Shown here: positions 1 to 12,550 of the stretch, piece by piece
How the letters are laid out: every line of letters begins with the position of its first letter
How positions within the stretch are numbered: position 1 is the stretch's first letter
Origin: Phorcus lineatus
Taxonomy: Eukaryota; Mollusca; Gastropoda; Trochida; Trochidae
Assembly (NCBI GenBank): GCA_921293015.1
Contig: OV121083.1
Span: forward strand, 30,062,908 to 30,126,907
DNA: 64,000 bases
Direction of reading: 5' to 3'
Made by a program: the position numbers and the translations under genes
Notes under the pieces: model-generated
The model's database searches: none
Seen by the model: the letters and a program-made list of their open reading frames with translations, nothing else
What the model was told of the DNA's origin: nothing

Positions 1-121
1 GTTAAGTAAAACTTCGTTTTGCATTAATGATGTGGCAATATGGAATTAGTCATGATTTCAACTCTGATCTCTGATAACCATAACACGGAAAGTCAAATAC
101 CATGGAGCACCATGTTCTGCT

Positions 122-480
122 CTACATCTGTTCAGGCACTAAGAAATTATACCGACTATCAGACACTACCAGTAACAAACACTGCATGTTCACCAATGAA
201 TCACCTGGAATTACATCTACAGCTATAAACCGTAAGTACGGCAAAGCATCGCAATCTGCACACTCTATATCAATCAACCTGTCTAACTCATGTAGAGGAA
301 TATGCGAAAGATGTTGCTTATAAAAGGATTCACTAACTTTAGAGACTGTTGAGCCTGTATCCAGTAGAGCTAAACACGGCTTGTTGCAAACTACCACTGA
401 TGCCTCATTGGGTTCACCAATTAATCCTGCTGGGAGTTGTTTGTCTGTTGAGAACTGTGCTGACTGACCCGTGAGCCCAT
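122..480 (-). pseudogene. Gypsy-type retropepsin fragment
   Basis: The minus strand is open through this stretch and carries the aspartic-protease signature ALLDTGSTVS, followed by a spacing typical of retropepsins (a VSESFY helix, an IECAD strand, then LLLVVSDSRYNFLVP near the end). In LTR retrotransposons this enzyme matures Gag-Pol, and the single D-T-G site dimerises to form the catalytic pair. The frame continues upstream of the first Met-like codon at 397 through LPAGLIGEPNEASV, so the fragment begins inside a polyprotein and no true start exists here. After residue ~90 the match stops abruptly at a TGA, and nothing recognisable as RT follows towards coordinate 1. It is best read as a truncated Ty3/Gypsy pol fragment. 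The family is supported by the motif and by gypsy relics elsewhere in the window; the exact clade is not determinable. Confidence 0.75.
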
Positions 481-1689
481 GAGTTGTCCATGCCCATGGG
501 GTCGCTGTCCGTTTAACCCTCTTGATGCCCGGCAGTTGACGCTATGCACTCGCTAAGTGCCACTAACAATTTTTGGGAACACAAGACATAGGTCTACGTC
601 GTACAAAAAAGGTCACCAAGGCGTTATCAATGTTCGGAAATAAATAAAATTTTAACTGTGGAATGCTGAGATGTTTATCACTGGGTCAATGTATTTTTTT
701 GTGAAAAAAAATTAAGTTTAAAATGATAATGCGTTGATTATAAACGGCAGAGGCGTTTTTCAAGCAAAAGTTCAATCAACGTGAACTGTTACTCCGTTGT
801 TTCATAGATTGTTATTAAATTGTTGTTTCTAAAATGTAAATAAATTATTATTTTTCAAGAGAGAAGACGACAGTGATCACGCTGGTATGTTTACTTTCTT
901 CATGCGACCGATTGTTCACGAAATAATACGAGTTATCTTTTTGTAATCATTTTGTTGAACATTGTTTCGCGTGACGTCACTGACAACCAAAGTGCGGAAA
1001 ATGGACTGTGCATGGAAATACCTCCTAATTTTTCACAATAAAAGCATAGTGACTGAAATTCCATCCACTGATAGTTAGTGTTTCTATCTTATAAATGATG
1101 TAACTTTTGGCAACTTTGCAACTGAAATTACGGTTTCTTTCTTTTGTTCGCACACAGTATGAGTTTCTGGTAGGTAAAATCTTAGTCTGAACAGCCTATT
1201 TGCAAATGCATACAAAACTGCAGATAAATTGTTGTCTTATCATCTCATACAATATATAATTATGAATTATAAAAATAGAATTCATAAACTATCCTACTGA
1301 ATAGATATGCTCTATTTTTTGGGGTGACAATCCAACAAAATCATTTACACAAAAACGGAATAAAAAATATCGGGAATGTATCTCGGCAGTTTTAGTAGTG
1401 CGGTTCGGTTTCATCCCTTCAGCAAATTAAAAATGTATTTAGCGTGAATATTCACTCATGAACACAGTTTAAATTATGGAAAACATTTATAGAGTATATT
1501 CTTCAATAGTTATCAATAAAAAGACAACGTTCATTTGCCGATTAGTTTTATTAAACTCATAAGTCAAAATGAATATGTCCGTGGTCATCTCGGCTCGTAA
1601 ATTAAATTCAGAGTGATCTTACTATATCTTTTAAAGAAGAAAACTAATTAAAGATATGAATTATTTTAGCTATCATATGGATATAATCA
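481..1689. other. Intergenic, no gene seen
   Basis: AT-rich sequence with no convincing coding potential on either strand. A TTAACCCTCTTGATGCCCGG stretch at 513-532 resembles the end of the TTAA-flanked element at 10777-11458 in its first bases, but no partner end was found nearby. Confidence 0.5.
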
Positions 1690-1926
1690 CAGGGTGAAAA
1701 TACCCTGAATCCGTTAACCGGATCCCTTGCCGGATCCTCCGGATCCTCGCAACAATGGTATACCGCCGTATCCCTTGCCGGATCCCTAGCAGATAAGAAT
1801 ACGGGGATCCGGTGCCGGATCCCTCACCGGATCCTAGATCCGGACGGACACCACCGGATTCTCTACCGGATCCAAAGTAGATAAGAATACTAGGATCCGG
1901 AGACGGATACCATACCGGATCCCCTC
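1690..1926 (+). repeat. GGATCC-cluster repeat, left copy
   Basis: The copy starts with the short hairpin CAGGGTGAAAATACCCTG and then runs through ten GGATCC hexamers in ~230 bp. It is the reverse complement of 7947-8234 over nearly its whole length, but lacks ~45 bp present there. Internally the repeat is built of ~90-bp units, each ending in AGATAAGAATAC. The similarity between copies ends at about the same inner base (ACCGGATCC[C/T]CTCC). The copies are either inverted terminal repeats of one 6.5-kb foldback-like element or two independent insertions in opposite orientation. Confidence 0.8.
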
Positions 1927-3328
<1,402 letters not shown>

Positions 3329-5389
3329 TTTCCGCGTTGCTCATTACAGGGGTCGGATTTTGAAGAGCATTTGTTCAAGTTTTTCAATCATTTATAAAAT
3401 ATATGTTAAAATCTTATTCGTTCACATTAAAACCTCTCTACCAGTGTCCGTCTGTCTAACTGATCGTTTGTTTGTGTGACATAACAGGAAATCTATTCAA
3501 TTTTATTTCATTAACCTAATGACGGTTTTTGCTTCGGGATATATCGATTAAAGAAACTGCCATTTAAGGCACAGAGAGTACGCACTATTACAACAAAAAG
3601 CAATACAGACATAACATACAAGAGATATTAAAAAGCACCCGGCCATATGGCCTATGAGACACTGAAAGCATTGAATATCACAGCAGTACAATAATATAAG
3701 AGAATACATAAAAACAAATAAGACTTACAAGCCTATCACACGGCACACGTCTGCACTCACACACTGACATGTACTCGGCTCACCCACTCAACCTTAATCA
3801 CAACCTCACACACATATACACACACGTACATGTTCACATAAATATTTCTTACATAAATTCCTTCATTCATTCATACATACAAATATATACATACGTACAC
3901 GTACACATATTCACATATACAAACATACCCTACAATATGTAGGGTCCTACTTGTACTAAACCCTCTCGTACCTTCATTAGTCCTCCCCCCCCCCTCTCCC
4001 CCTCCCCACCCCCTTCTCTCTTTGAAAGCCGTTGCTACACTCCTGATTAACCTTTAATCATTCGGAACTGGAAATAGGTTCCCTCTGTTGATAAAATGGG
4101 ACCGACTTTTCTCATTTTTACAGTTGTGAAACATATTGTTCCTTAAGATGGTTTGACTGATTTAAGAATTCTTCAGTCTAAGGAAATTTTACGAATTTTT
4201 GTGAATCCAGCCGTTAAACTGATATTATGAACTTATTAAACTTCTATCAAAGCAGTAAACTCATTATCCTGTGTAGGAGAAATTACGTTCGAAAATAATA
4301 TTTTAAGGGGATATAGTTACTGGAAGGCTTATTTGATTATGATATTGCGAATTGTGACCTTTCATTTCAACGTAGCCCATCAGGACATGTTTTCATTGTT
4401 GATATCATCTAAAAAGTACTGGATGTTGTAACATTAATGAGCACATTTTTGCTTATTTTTATTGAAACATGTTTGCAACAGTACAGCCGCATGAATTCGG
4501 CATTTCAATTGAAGGGAACAACAACAAATTAAACTCATTCTATTTAATAAAGCAATTTATAAAATCTGAAAACAAATCAGATAATTAATAAAAATTGAGC
4601 CAGTGTACTTCAAATTGAGATTGTCTCAAAATCTGAAATCTGTAGTAAATTGGTTCAGTGATCAAAAAGTTTTGATTGCAGGAATTAATGTAAATGATAT
4701 CTTTAATAATGTGTTCAACTTGTTTTAGTAACAATTACGATAAAGAAAGATTTTCAAATAATAAAGTTCTTAAATCAATCTAATGTTTTACAGTGGAGGA
4801 CAAATCTAATTCTTCGCCGAAATCATTATGGTGTATTTTTGCGGATGTGTATTCCAACCCCACCAAAGGGTGGTTAGTCAATACAGAGTGTCATGTATAT
4901 AAGGAATACCTATACCAGTAAATATTTTTGTGTGTATGTGTCGTCAATTTAATCCGATGACTTCAAGTAGTCCCGCGCAATTATGCTCCTTTTGTTAGTT
5001 CCCCGCCAATTAGCATTTTGGGGTCATAAAACACCTGTATGCAATCACAAGCAATCAGAGAGGAGCAAGCCTCTTTTCTTCAAATAGAGCGGAGCTCAAC
5101 GATCCGTGACAAGATAGACTGGGTTGGGGTGGGGGAGGGGGGTTAACTAATTTGGTTTAATATCCAAATGAATGTAACATTTCCATTCATCAATTGATAT
5201 TGTAATAGTAGTAAATGTAGACCATACACGTGAAAGATACTGCTACTGTTCTTTCTTTGAAATGACAATGCAGATCAATGACAAAATCTATAATAAAGTT
5301 TTGTAGACCTACCCATTTCAAAATGATGTTGTGGATATGCATACAAACCCTTTAAAAACCCGTCATCCAGAAATCGAAGGAAAAAATTA
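3329..5389. other. Non-coding, with a possible LINE 3' tail
   Basis: No gene seen. A perfect 12-bp palindrome GGCCATATGGCC at 3641-3652, read on the minus strand, resembles the GGGCCGATGGCC stretch in the 3' tail of the LINE at 12559-14253, so a short LINE 3' UTR remnant is possible. A C-rich tract lies at ~3984-4015. A TATATAAGG at ~4897 has no gene behind it. Confidence 0.35.
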
Positions 5390-7135
5390 AAGAAGCCTTC
5401 TTTATTCTAGAAAATGTTGTCAAATCTAGTTGCCATAACAATTATTAAGAACCATAATTATAGTCATCTCATGAATCTTTTTCTCAGGGTGTAGGCATAT
5501 AGATTTCAACATAGTAAATGAGGAAAACGAGTTTCTTAAGTGTGATGCTATCCTCAGGAAAGCAAGAAGATTTGAAAATCGTTGCTCTTTGTGCAAAAAT
5601 ATAATACTTTTGGTAAATGAAAATATGTGGGTCTTGAAAGGGAAAAATAAATACTTAAAAAGAAGGTTTATTAAATGAGATTAAACAGTCTTTGTGAAGT
5701 TACCAATTTTGAAACAGTGTTAGATACATTTGATCTGTAAAACGCATTGAATTCATATATCTAAGACGAAACGAAAGGAAGCGTTATTATATACATTTAT
5801 GTACATATATTCATATATCATTTGTGAATAATTTGAGGCTATTGAAAGTTACACTTTGATTTTTTTTACTTCTTGAATGCATCACTTTAGTCTTATGTCA
5901 TGACTTATCAATTTGATTACACACCTGCACGTAGCTTGCATTATCTATTTATCAGAGCGCTTGGTTATTCAAGTCACTAAACGACAATAACCTGTTTATT
6001 CGATGCAATAAAGTCAGTCTCTTTTGACGAAAAACCGATACAGGAAGAATGATGTAGGGATACACCTGTATACGCGCCGCTAATCTTTGTCACGTAAAAA
6101 TTGTAGAAGAAAGTTTAGGTTACATCATTGGACAATTTTCTTCATGGAGCTACGCCCATCATTCTATACATATTCACAATTATCACCTGTATTTAGGCAT
6201 TCAATTTTTGATGAAATCTTCCATATGAAAAATAGTTACTTTGTACAGATGACAATTCAATCCTATTTGTATTCTTTTGAGTTCAAATAATTGATTTAAT
6301 TCGCGTTACATATATTTTGCACATGTTAAATTATACTTCGAGTCGATGTCGTCCCAACAGAATGAAAAACTTGAAAATATAGCTAACCTGTGAAGTGATG
6401 TAACATGCACTTTTAATAGGTATGTCAACAACAAGTCAATTTTTCATGCATATGAATATATTTCTATCTAATAATTCGACTACTTTTACATTCGTTAATG
6501 TTACTTACGTTCTATCCCTTAAATCGTGATATCATTTCCATTATTCTTAATTATGATTCATATAGTTGAACTATTGACACACTGTATATACTTAACATGG
6601 TGTGTAGACATGCAGTATTTGTATATACAAATAAAAATGCATGTGAATCAATGCGAAAATATGAAGTACGTTACGTGTAAACAACATGCCGCCTTCAAAT
6701 CACTGTAGTGGTAGATTGAGAAAGACATTCCAGCATGAAGATTGAAAAACGCTTATAAGTGATATTTGGTTACGTATATACTATATATATCATTATATGG
6801 AAGTGTGTGTGTCTGTGTTTATTTTTTGTTGTTCTTTAAGTACTGTTGTTTAGGTATACGTAAAAGAAATTGTCTCTCAAAACCTTTGAATATGTTTATG
6901 AAATGAAATCGGAAATATCACCTGTTATATTCCTGTAAAGTATCCACATTCAGCACCTGCATTTGATCTTCATGAAACAATAAAACAATAAAGACTTTAT
7001 GGTACAAGGCTAGTCAATTTCCGTTCAACACTCGCCGATTTGCTTTGACCTAATTGGTTTCGCTACAGCGAGCAGCGCCTGTGGTCAGCAGCCCGGCGTT
7101 GAACCGTGAAGCTGTCTCGGCGTTAATGAGTTAAA
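5390..7135 (+). repeat. Long dispersed repeat, copy A
   Basis: Two other stretches of the window align to this one in the same orientation. Positions 63656-64000 match 5400-5740, and 51840-53146 match 5720-7135. Copies A and B both stop at GGCGTTAATGAGTTAA and diverge immediately afterwards, so this is a real right terminus. A short fragment at 14838-14906 matches ~6960-7025. No coding sequence is shared between the copies, so this looks like a non-autonomous mobile element or the non-coding part of a larger one. The left end of copy A is not visible. Confidence 0.7.
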
Positions 7136-7946
7136 GAAAGTATATGATTTCAATCACAGAATGGGTTTCATGAATTTTCTGAAATCTGACAATTTTGCAA
7201 TTACCTTTGTGCAGGTGCATACTTGACTTTCTATATATATGTTTATATAAAATCAAACATGAAATATCTACGAACACTACCCTCAGGTGCATACTGATTT
7301 GTATATATGTATATATGATTGTTTATATATTTATGTGTGAGTGCGTTTGTAAATAAATGTTTGAAATAATTGAATAGATTTATTTTTTTCATTAAATTTT
7401 GTGTGATAAAGTTTTGCTTAAACTATTTGTGATCTATGATGTATTACCTAAAGCGAATTCATTTACAATATACACACTAATGTCATACCGTAATTAGGTA
7501 AGTTGATATGTGGACTGACCCACAGGTGTGATGAGTGTGCATTTAAGTGTGACAACTGGTGCTGAATAGTGTATCTTACATTGGTTGATTCAGAAAATAT
7601 TTTGAATAAATTCTAATACGATATGACCCCTTAAATTCTGATTCCGATTAAAAACTGTTTTTCAAAAAATTGTGTGTCAATTTAAGTCTCATCATCAAAA
7701 CATCTATCATTTAAACCTTACTTTGTGGCTAACAAACTTTCACAAAGACATGTTTTAAGAGTGTAGAACTCAACAGTTCTTTTTCTTTATAAATGCAAAC
7801 GGCCTTTATATGACAATATCATGTAAACAATATGTTAAAGTTGTCAAAGATGCATTGTGTATTAGTTGCTTCAGACAACGTTTTGACCAAAGCTTACTTA
7901 ACTTACAAAACTTCATATTTCTCAACTACATTCCTACATCGCTATA
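7136..7946. other. Non-coding spacer
   Basis: AT-rich sequence between copy A and the right GGATCC cluster, with no supported feature. Confidence 0.5.
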
Positions 7947-8234
7947 AGGAGAGGATCCGGTATGGTATCCGTCTCCGGATCCTAGTATTCTTATCTACTT
8001 TGGATCCGGTAGAGAATCCGGTGGTGTCCGTCCGGATCTAGGATCCGGTGAGGGATCCGGCACCGGATCCCCGTATTCTTATCTGCTAGGGATCCGGCAA
8101 GGGATCCGGCGGTGTACGGCCGGATCCCGGATCCGGTGAGGGATCCGGCTCCGGATCCCAGTATACCATTGTTGCGAGGATCCGGAGGATCCGGCAAGGG
8201 ATCCGGTTAACGGATTCAGGGTATTTTCACCCTG
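7947..8234 (-). repeat. GGATCC-cluster repeat, right inverted copy
   Basis: Fifteen GGATCC hexamers in under 290 bp, ending at the right in the same CAGGGTATTTTCACCCTG hairpin that begins the left copy at 1690. This copy is the longer one and shows the internal ~90-bp unit structure more fully. The hairpin end faces outward in both copies, as expected for terminal inverted repeats, but I could not find a convincing target-site duplication next to the two hairpins. Confidence 0.8.
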
Positions 8235-10776
8235 TGAATGTTCTTGCTTCACACGGACGAATATAAACATTAAAAACTAAAGCTTCCCAAACCCGGCCGA
8301 CTTGATTGACGCATGTCCGTAATCGTATTAGCTCCGCCCACTCGCGGAACTTTCACGGTATAATTCGCGCTAAAATTATGGCGGGATATTTTCCAAATTT
8401 GAAGTATTATTTATTGCGGCTATGTAGTTGTCTTGAGTGCATCAACTACCTGGTCTCAGCATAATCGGTTACGTTAATTCAAATGTGATATCCGAAACAA
8501 AAAAATTCACGCTCTGTAATGCTGATATGATATAAGCCAAGCCCATTTCCCCACCAAATTGTCTCCACTTCGACTATGTTTGACAACAGTGCTTCAAGGC
8601 TACGTGAGCGTTGTTTAAAGTTGGTGGAAGTCGTGTGACTATGACTTGATTTATAAATCATTATCTTTAAAAACGCCTTATTTATTTTTATCGCTAATTT
8701 TCTTATTCTAAAATATTCATTTTATCTTCTAGTATTAGTCCTTATTACAAGTAATGAAAATAACAACAAAAACAGAAATAATTTATTCTTAAAAATAATT
8801 TCATCAGAGAATCAATATTTTGTCTTGTGACATAGAAGGAGATGAAGATTAATGCAGTTGAAAAATTTAAATTGCACAGTTTATAATGAACAATTCAAGT
8901 CAACCTACATAAAGGTAATTTTAAACAATTCAATATTAATAATCTCTGAATATATCAAATACTTTTTGAATATATTCCAATACATATTTAGAAATAAAAA
9001 ATATCGCTTTTAGATCTATACAAATTTTGAATTATTCTTCCTTATTATCAAGGAACAGGTTGAAAAATCACATCATTCATCATATGGATAGACTCAGTCA
9101 AATAAATTCAAGATATATGTTCATTGCTTTTAAAATTTCAGTAAGATGTTATATTGATAATTGATATGTTGAGAATCAGTAGGCTTATTCAAATTGGATA
9201 TTCTTTGTAATTTTCTCCTTTTGCATTGACATAGTAATAATTAATTTTGTACTTTTTTTTTATTATGATATTCCTGCCACAAGACAATGTCGACATGTTG
9301 AATGTCAGTCGTTGGAACATGATAATATCAACTAGTTCTTATTTGCCACAGTCGCTGCCAGTAGGTCACATTACTCCCATATGAATCTTTTTAAAATTAT
9401 TTCCAAACAACAAGGGATTCCCCGAACAAGCCAGCGGTAAATATCGCGAGGGACTCCGGAAATGACGATAGAATGTACGTCACGTCTCGCCTACCGTGGC
9501 TCGTGCTGTTTACCAGACGACAGGTGGTTGTTCCGCGCCCAAATAAAACGTTCGATTGAAAGATGAAAAAAACCCTCGTAATCATAGTCTTTTATATCCC
9601 TCAAATAAAAAAACTGAATAAGTTTTGGTTAAATAGGTATCCTAATAACATATGCTTGACAGATTGTTCTCATATTGAAGTAATTTTTATAGGTAAACAT
9701 TTTCAAATATATTCTTGATATATTACAAAAAGTCAGTAAAATAATGCACAAGCCATTTTCAAGGCATTGGGTTTTACCATGTAATTGGTATATATCGAAG
9801 CAAACAAAAATGTTAAAATGGTATTGTGGTTTACTCTTTTATTGCACAATAACCATCAGATGTCCGTACCACATTCGTTTATTGAAATAAGATCTCCCGA
9901 AAGTGGTATCTACAGTGTCACAGCCATATTGTAAAGAAAACTAGCCCGCGAGATGCAATGTAGTCTGAAGAACAAAACGACCGTTTAACAATTCCGTACG
10001 AATCAAATCAGATATCGAGGACATAAACATAAAGAAAAAACAAAATGCTATCCTACGACAGTATTTTCAGGTAATGTTAGTAATGTGTTCGCCCTAAACG
10101 GGCTCGCAAAGTTGACATCGCGAATCGTATTACAAAGTTTTTTGCTCCGTTCAGATTTGACTGTGACACATACTTGTGTCGAATCGTTTTGTCATAGGCT
10201 GCATCCTTTTAAATTACGACAGTTGACACAATATAAATGACCTGTAGGTCTCAAATCAACGACAGAAAATTTGTCAGTCATTTGTTTTGGCGAAAGAAAA
10301 TGAGAATGTATCGAAATTTCCAACTGATCATTAGGCATGCTCTCCTAGCTAGCGAGGTAATCCGGGCCATTTTGTTAAGTTTTTATAATGTGTTAGCAAT
10401 AACCTTGCTTTTTTGACAAATAGTTTTGGGAAGGTGTGAACATGATATTACTATGGCATATGAATATTCCTGTTTAATATTAATTTCTGTACAAAAATTT
10501 CATGTTATATTTTGAAATCAGGTTAAAAGTGAATAGCTTAATGCAAGTTATGAATGATATTTATTTTCCTATAGTCAAAGAAGGGTGGACATTATTCACA
10601 ATTGAAACTCATACTTGTTTATCACCATTCTTGGTTTTTCTAAAAGCTTTTTTCATAATCATAATGTGATTTCTAAACTAGATACACTTTAAATTTTGTT
10701 AGTAAAGTTGGAATTTATTGTTACATTGTTTTTTTCCTGATATGCATGTGATTATGTACACATGCCATGTAGAGAA
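8235..10776. other. Intergenic, with one CpG-rich patch
   Basis: No supported gene. At ~9410-9545 the base composition rises sharply, with several CpGs, a CCGGAAATGACG ETS/CRE-like word and a TACGTCACGTC CRE-like word. At ~8330 there is a CTCCGCCCACTCGCGG patch. Either could be regulatory, but no exon is seen nearby. Confidence 0.3.
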
Positions 10777-11458
10777 TTAACCCCCAAATGCAATGGCGAA
10801 GGACCATATGTGGCCTTGACAAGGTTTTTGCCAAAACCTTGATTTCTCAATTAATATAAGGTTTTATAACAGAAAAAAAGTTTTATGATGAAACTATGTT
10901 TACAGGGATTCTGAGAATATGGTTGTCAAGTAGAATTGGTAAATATTTCTTTTCACATGCGTTGTAGAGAATTAACCCCCATTGGTCATGGCCAAGGACC
11001 ATATGTGGCCAAGACAGGTTTTTGTGTGATAACCTTGATTTCTCTGTTAATAATAGGTTCTATAGTGCAAAAAGGTAATCAAAATGAAGCTATACATACA
11101 GGGATTCTTTAAGTATTGTTGTCAAGTGGAGTTGGTAAAGATATCTTTCTACATGCATTGTAGAGAATTAACCCCAGTGTCCATGGCCGAGGACCATATT
11201 TGTCCTGGTGAATGTTTAGTGTGTAAACCTTAATTTCTCTGTTAAAATCTTACCATATGATACAAAAGTGGTATCAAATTGAAGCTATGTTCCATGGTTT
11301 TCGAATAAAATGGTTGTCAACTTGTATTAGTGGAGATTTATTTTTAATTCTTGGGTTGCGGATGGGGTCATAGCTGGGGACCATATATGGTCCCGTGGCA
11401 TCGTAGGGTATTTGGGGGGAGGGGACCTTATATGTTCCCCGGGCACTCTAAGGGTTAA
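10777..11458. mobile_element. TTAA-bounded repeat element with 196-bp units
   Basis: Three successive units start with TTAACCCC at 10777, 10972 and 11168 (spacing 195 and 196 bp). Each contains a GG.C.AGGACCATAT.TG block and ends in similar GTTGTCAA..GG sequence. The array closes with GGACCATATATGGTCC and finally an inverted GGGCACTCTAAGGGTTAA ending at 11458. TTAA at both outer ends with inverted CCC/GGG starts is what a piggyBac-like non-autonomous element would show. It has no coding sequence. The transposon class is an inference from the TTAA ends only. Confidence 0.5.
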
Positions 11459-12550
11459 AGGCCAATGATGATCCATGTTAATCCTACACCAACGCCAAAT
11501 ATGACCTAGCTCTCCACATTTTCAACAAAGTGGTCCTCTATGTCCTTCGGGTGGTGAGTGGCCCTTGTATGGTAAGTAAGGTGTATCATAACATGTTCCA
11601 CCACGTGCATTGTTGCCACTGTTTTCCTTAGGATTAAATTAGCCTTTCCTTGACTTGCCATTACTAGGATTAATTGGAGGATTATCATGGGATTTCTGTG
11701 CTATTTGTCTCTTGATATTGCCTAATTCCGAGGACAGCTGTTTGACCATATCTTTTTACTCTTGCATTTCAGAGGATGTGTTAGATGTAATCTTAGCAGG
11801 AAGAGGTTTCTTAGTAGATTCAGCAGGATTCCTTTGATTCAGATCATGTTCTAACCTTCTTATGGCAACCCTAAACATGTCAAAGTTCTGAATGGAGTCA
11901 TATTTGTAGCCTGAAATGTCCTTAAGGAATGACTTCAGTCCTTGCCAAAATACGCTTTTAAGAGTACGATTGCTCTCTACCTCTGATGGATTGATATTTT
12001 GGGTAGCCTTTGCATAAAGATCTTCAAATCTACAACCCCATGTGGTTACATCCTCATCCGGTAATTGCTTAGCACTATAGAAACTTGCCATCAATGATTC
12101 ACTCTCCTCACATGTTCCGTAAACACTCTGTAATTTACTCAAAACAGTTTCAAGACTTGCACGAGATCCTAATAGGGAAGCTACTTGTCCTGCCTTGCCT
12201 TTCAATGAGCGACATACAGCCTCAAATATGATGTGCTTAGGATAACATTTTTCTGTTAGAAGACAGTTAATTTCATATATCCACAAATCATATGGCGCTT
12301 CCCTTTTTCCAAACTCCCCGAAGAATATTGATAAATATGGAATAGGTCCTGACACTTGACTCTGAGCGCCACTACCCTTATCAGCCAATGTACTGCCCGA
12401 GACATTTCCTGACACGCCTGTGGACGTCTCCCTTGACAATTTACCACCTAACTGGAAATAAAACCTCACCGAATCCTGTAACTGCTCAGCACTATCTACC
12501 TTAGATGTTACTCCCATTGACTTCAGGGTCTGATCTCAGAGAAGAACATT

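Noticed and set aside
7991..8270. Gly-Ser-Ile-Arg repeat proteins across the GGATCC clusters
   Set aside because: Frames exist only because the ~90-bp unit lacks stops. The two copies do not keep a common frame, and there is no codon-level sign of selection.
9397..9585. 62-codon minus-strand frame in the CpG-rich patch
   Set aside because: No donor or acceptor and no homology recognised; the patch is better described as possible regulatory DNA.
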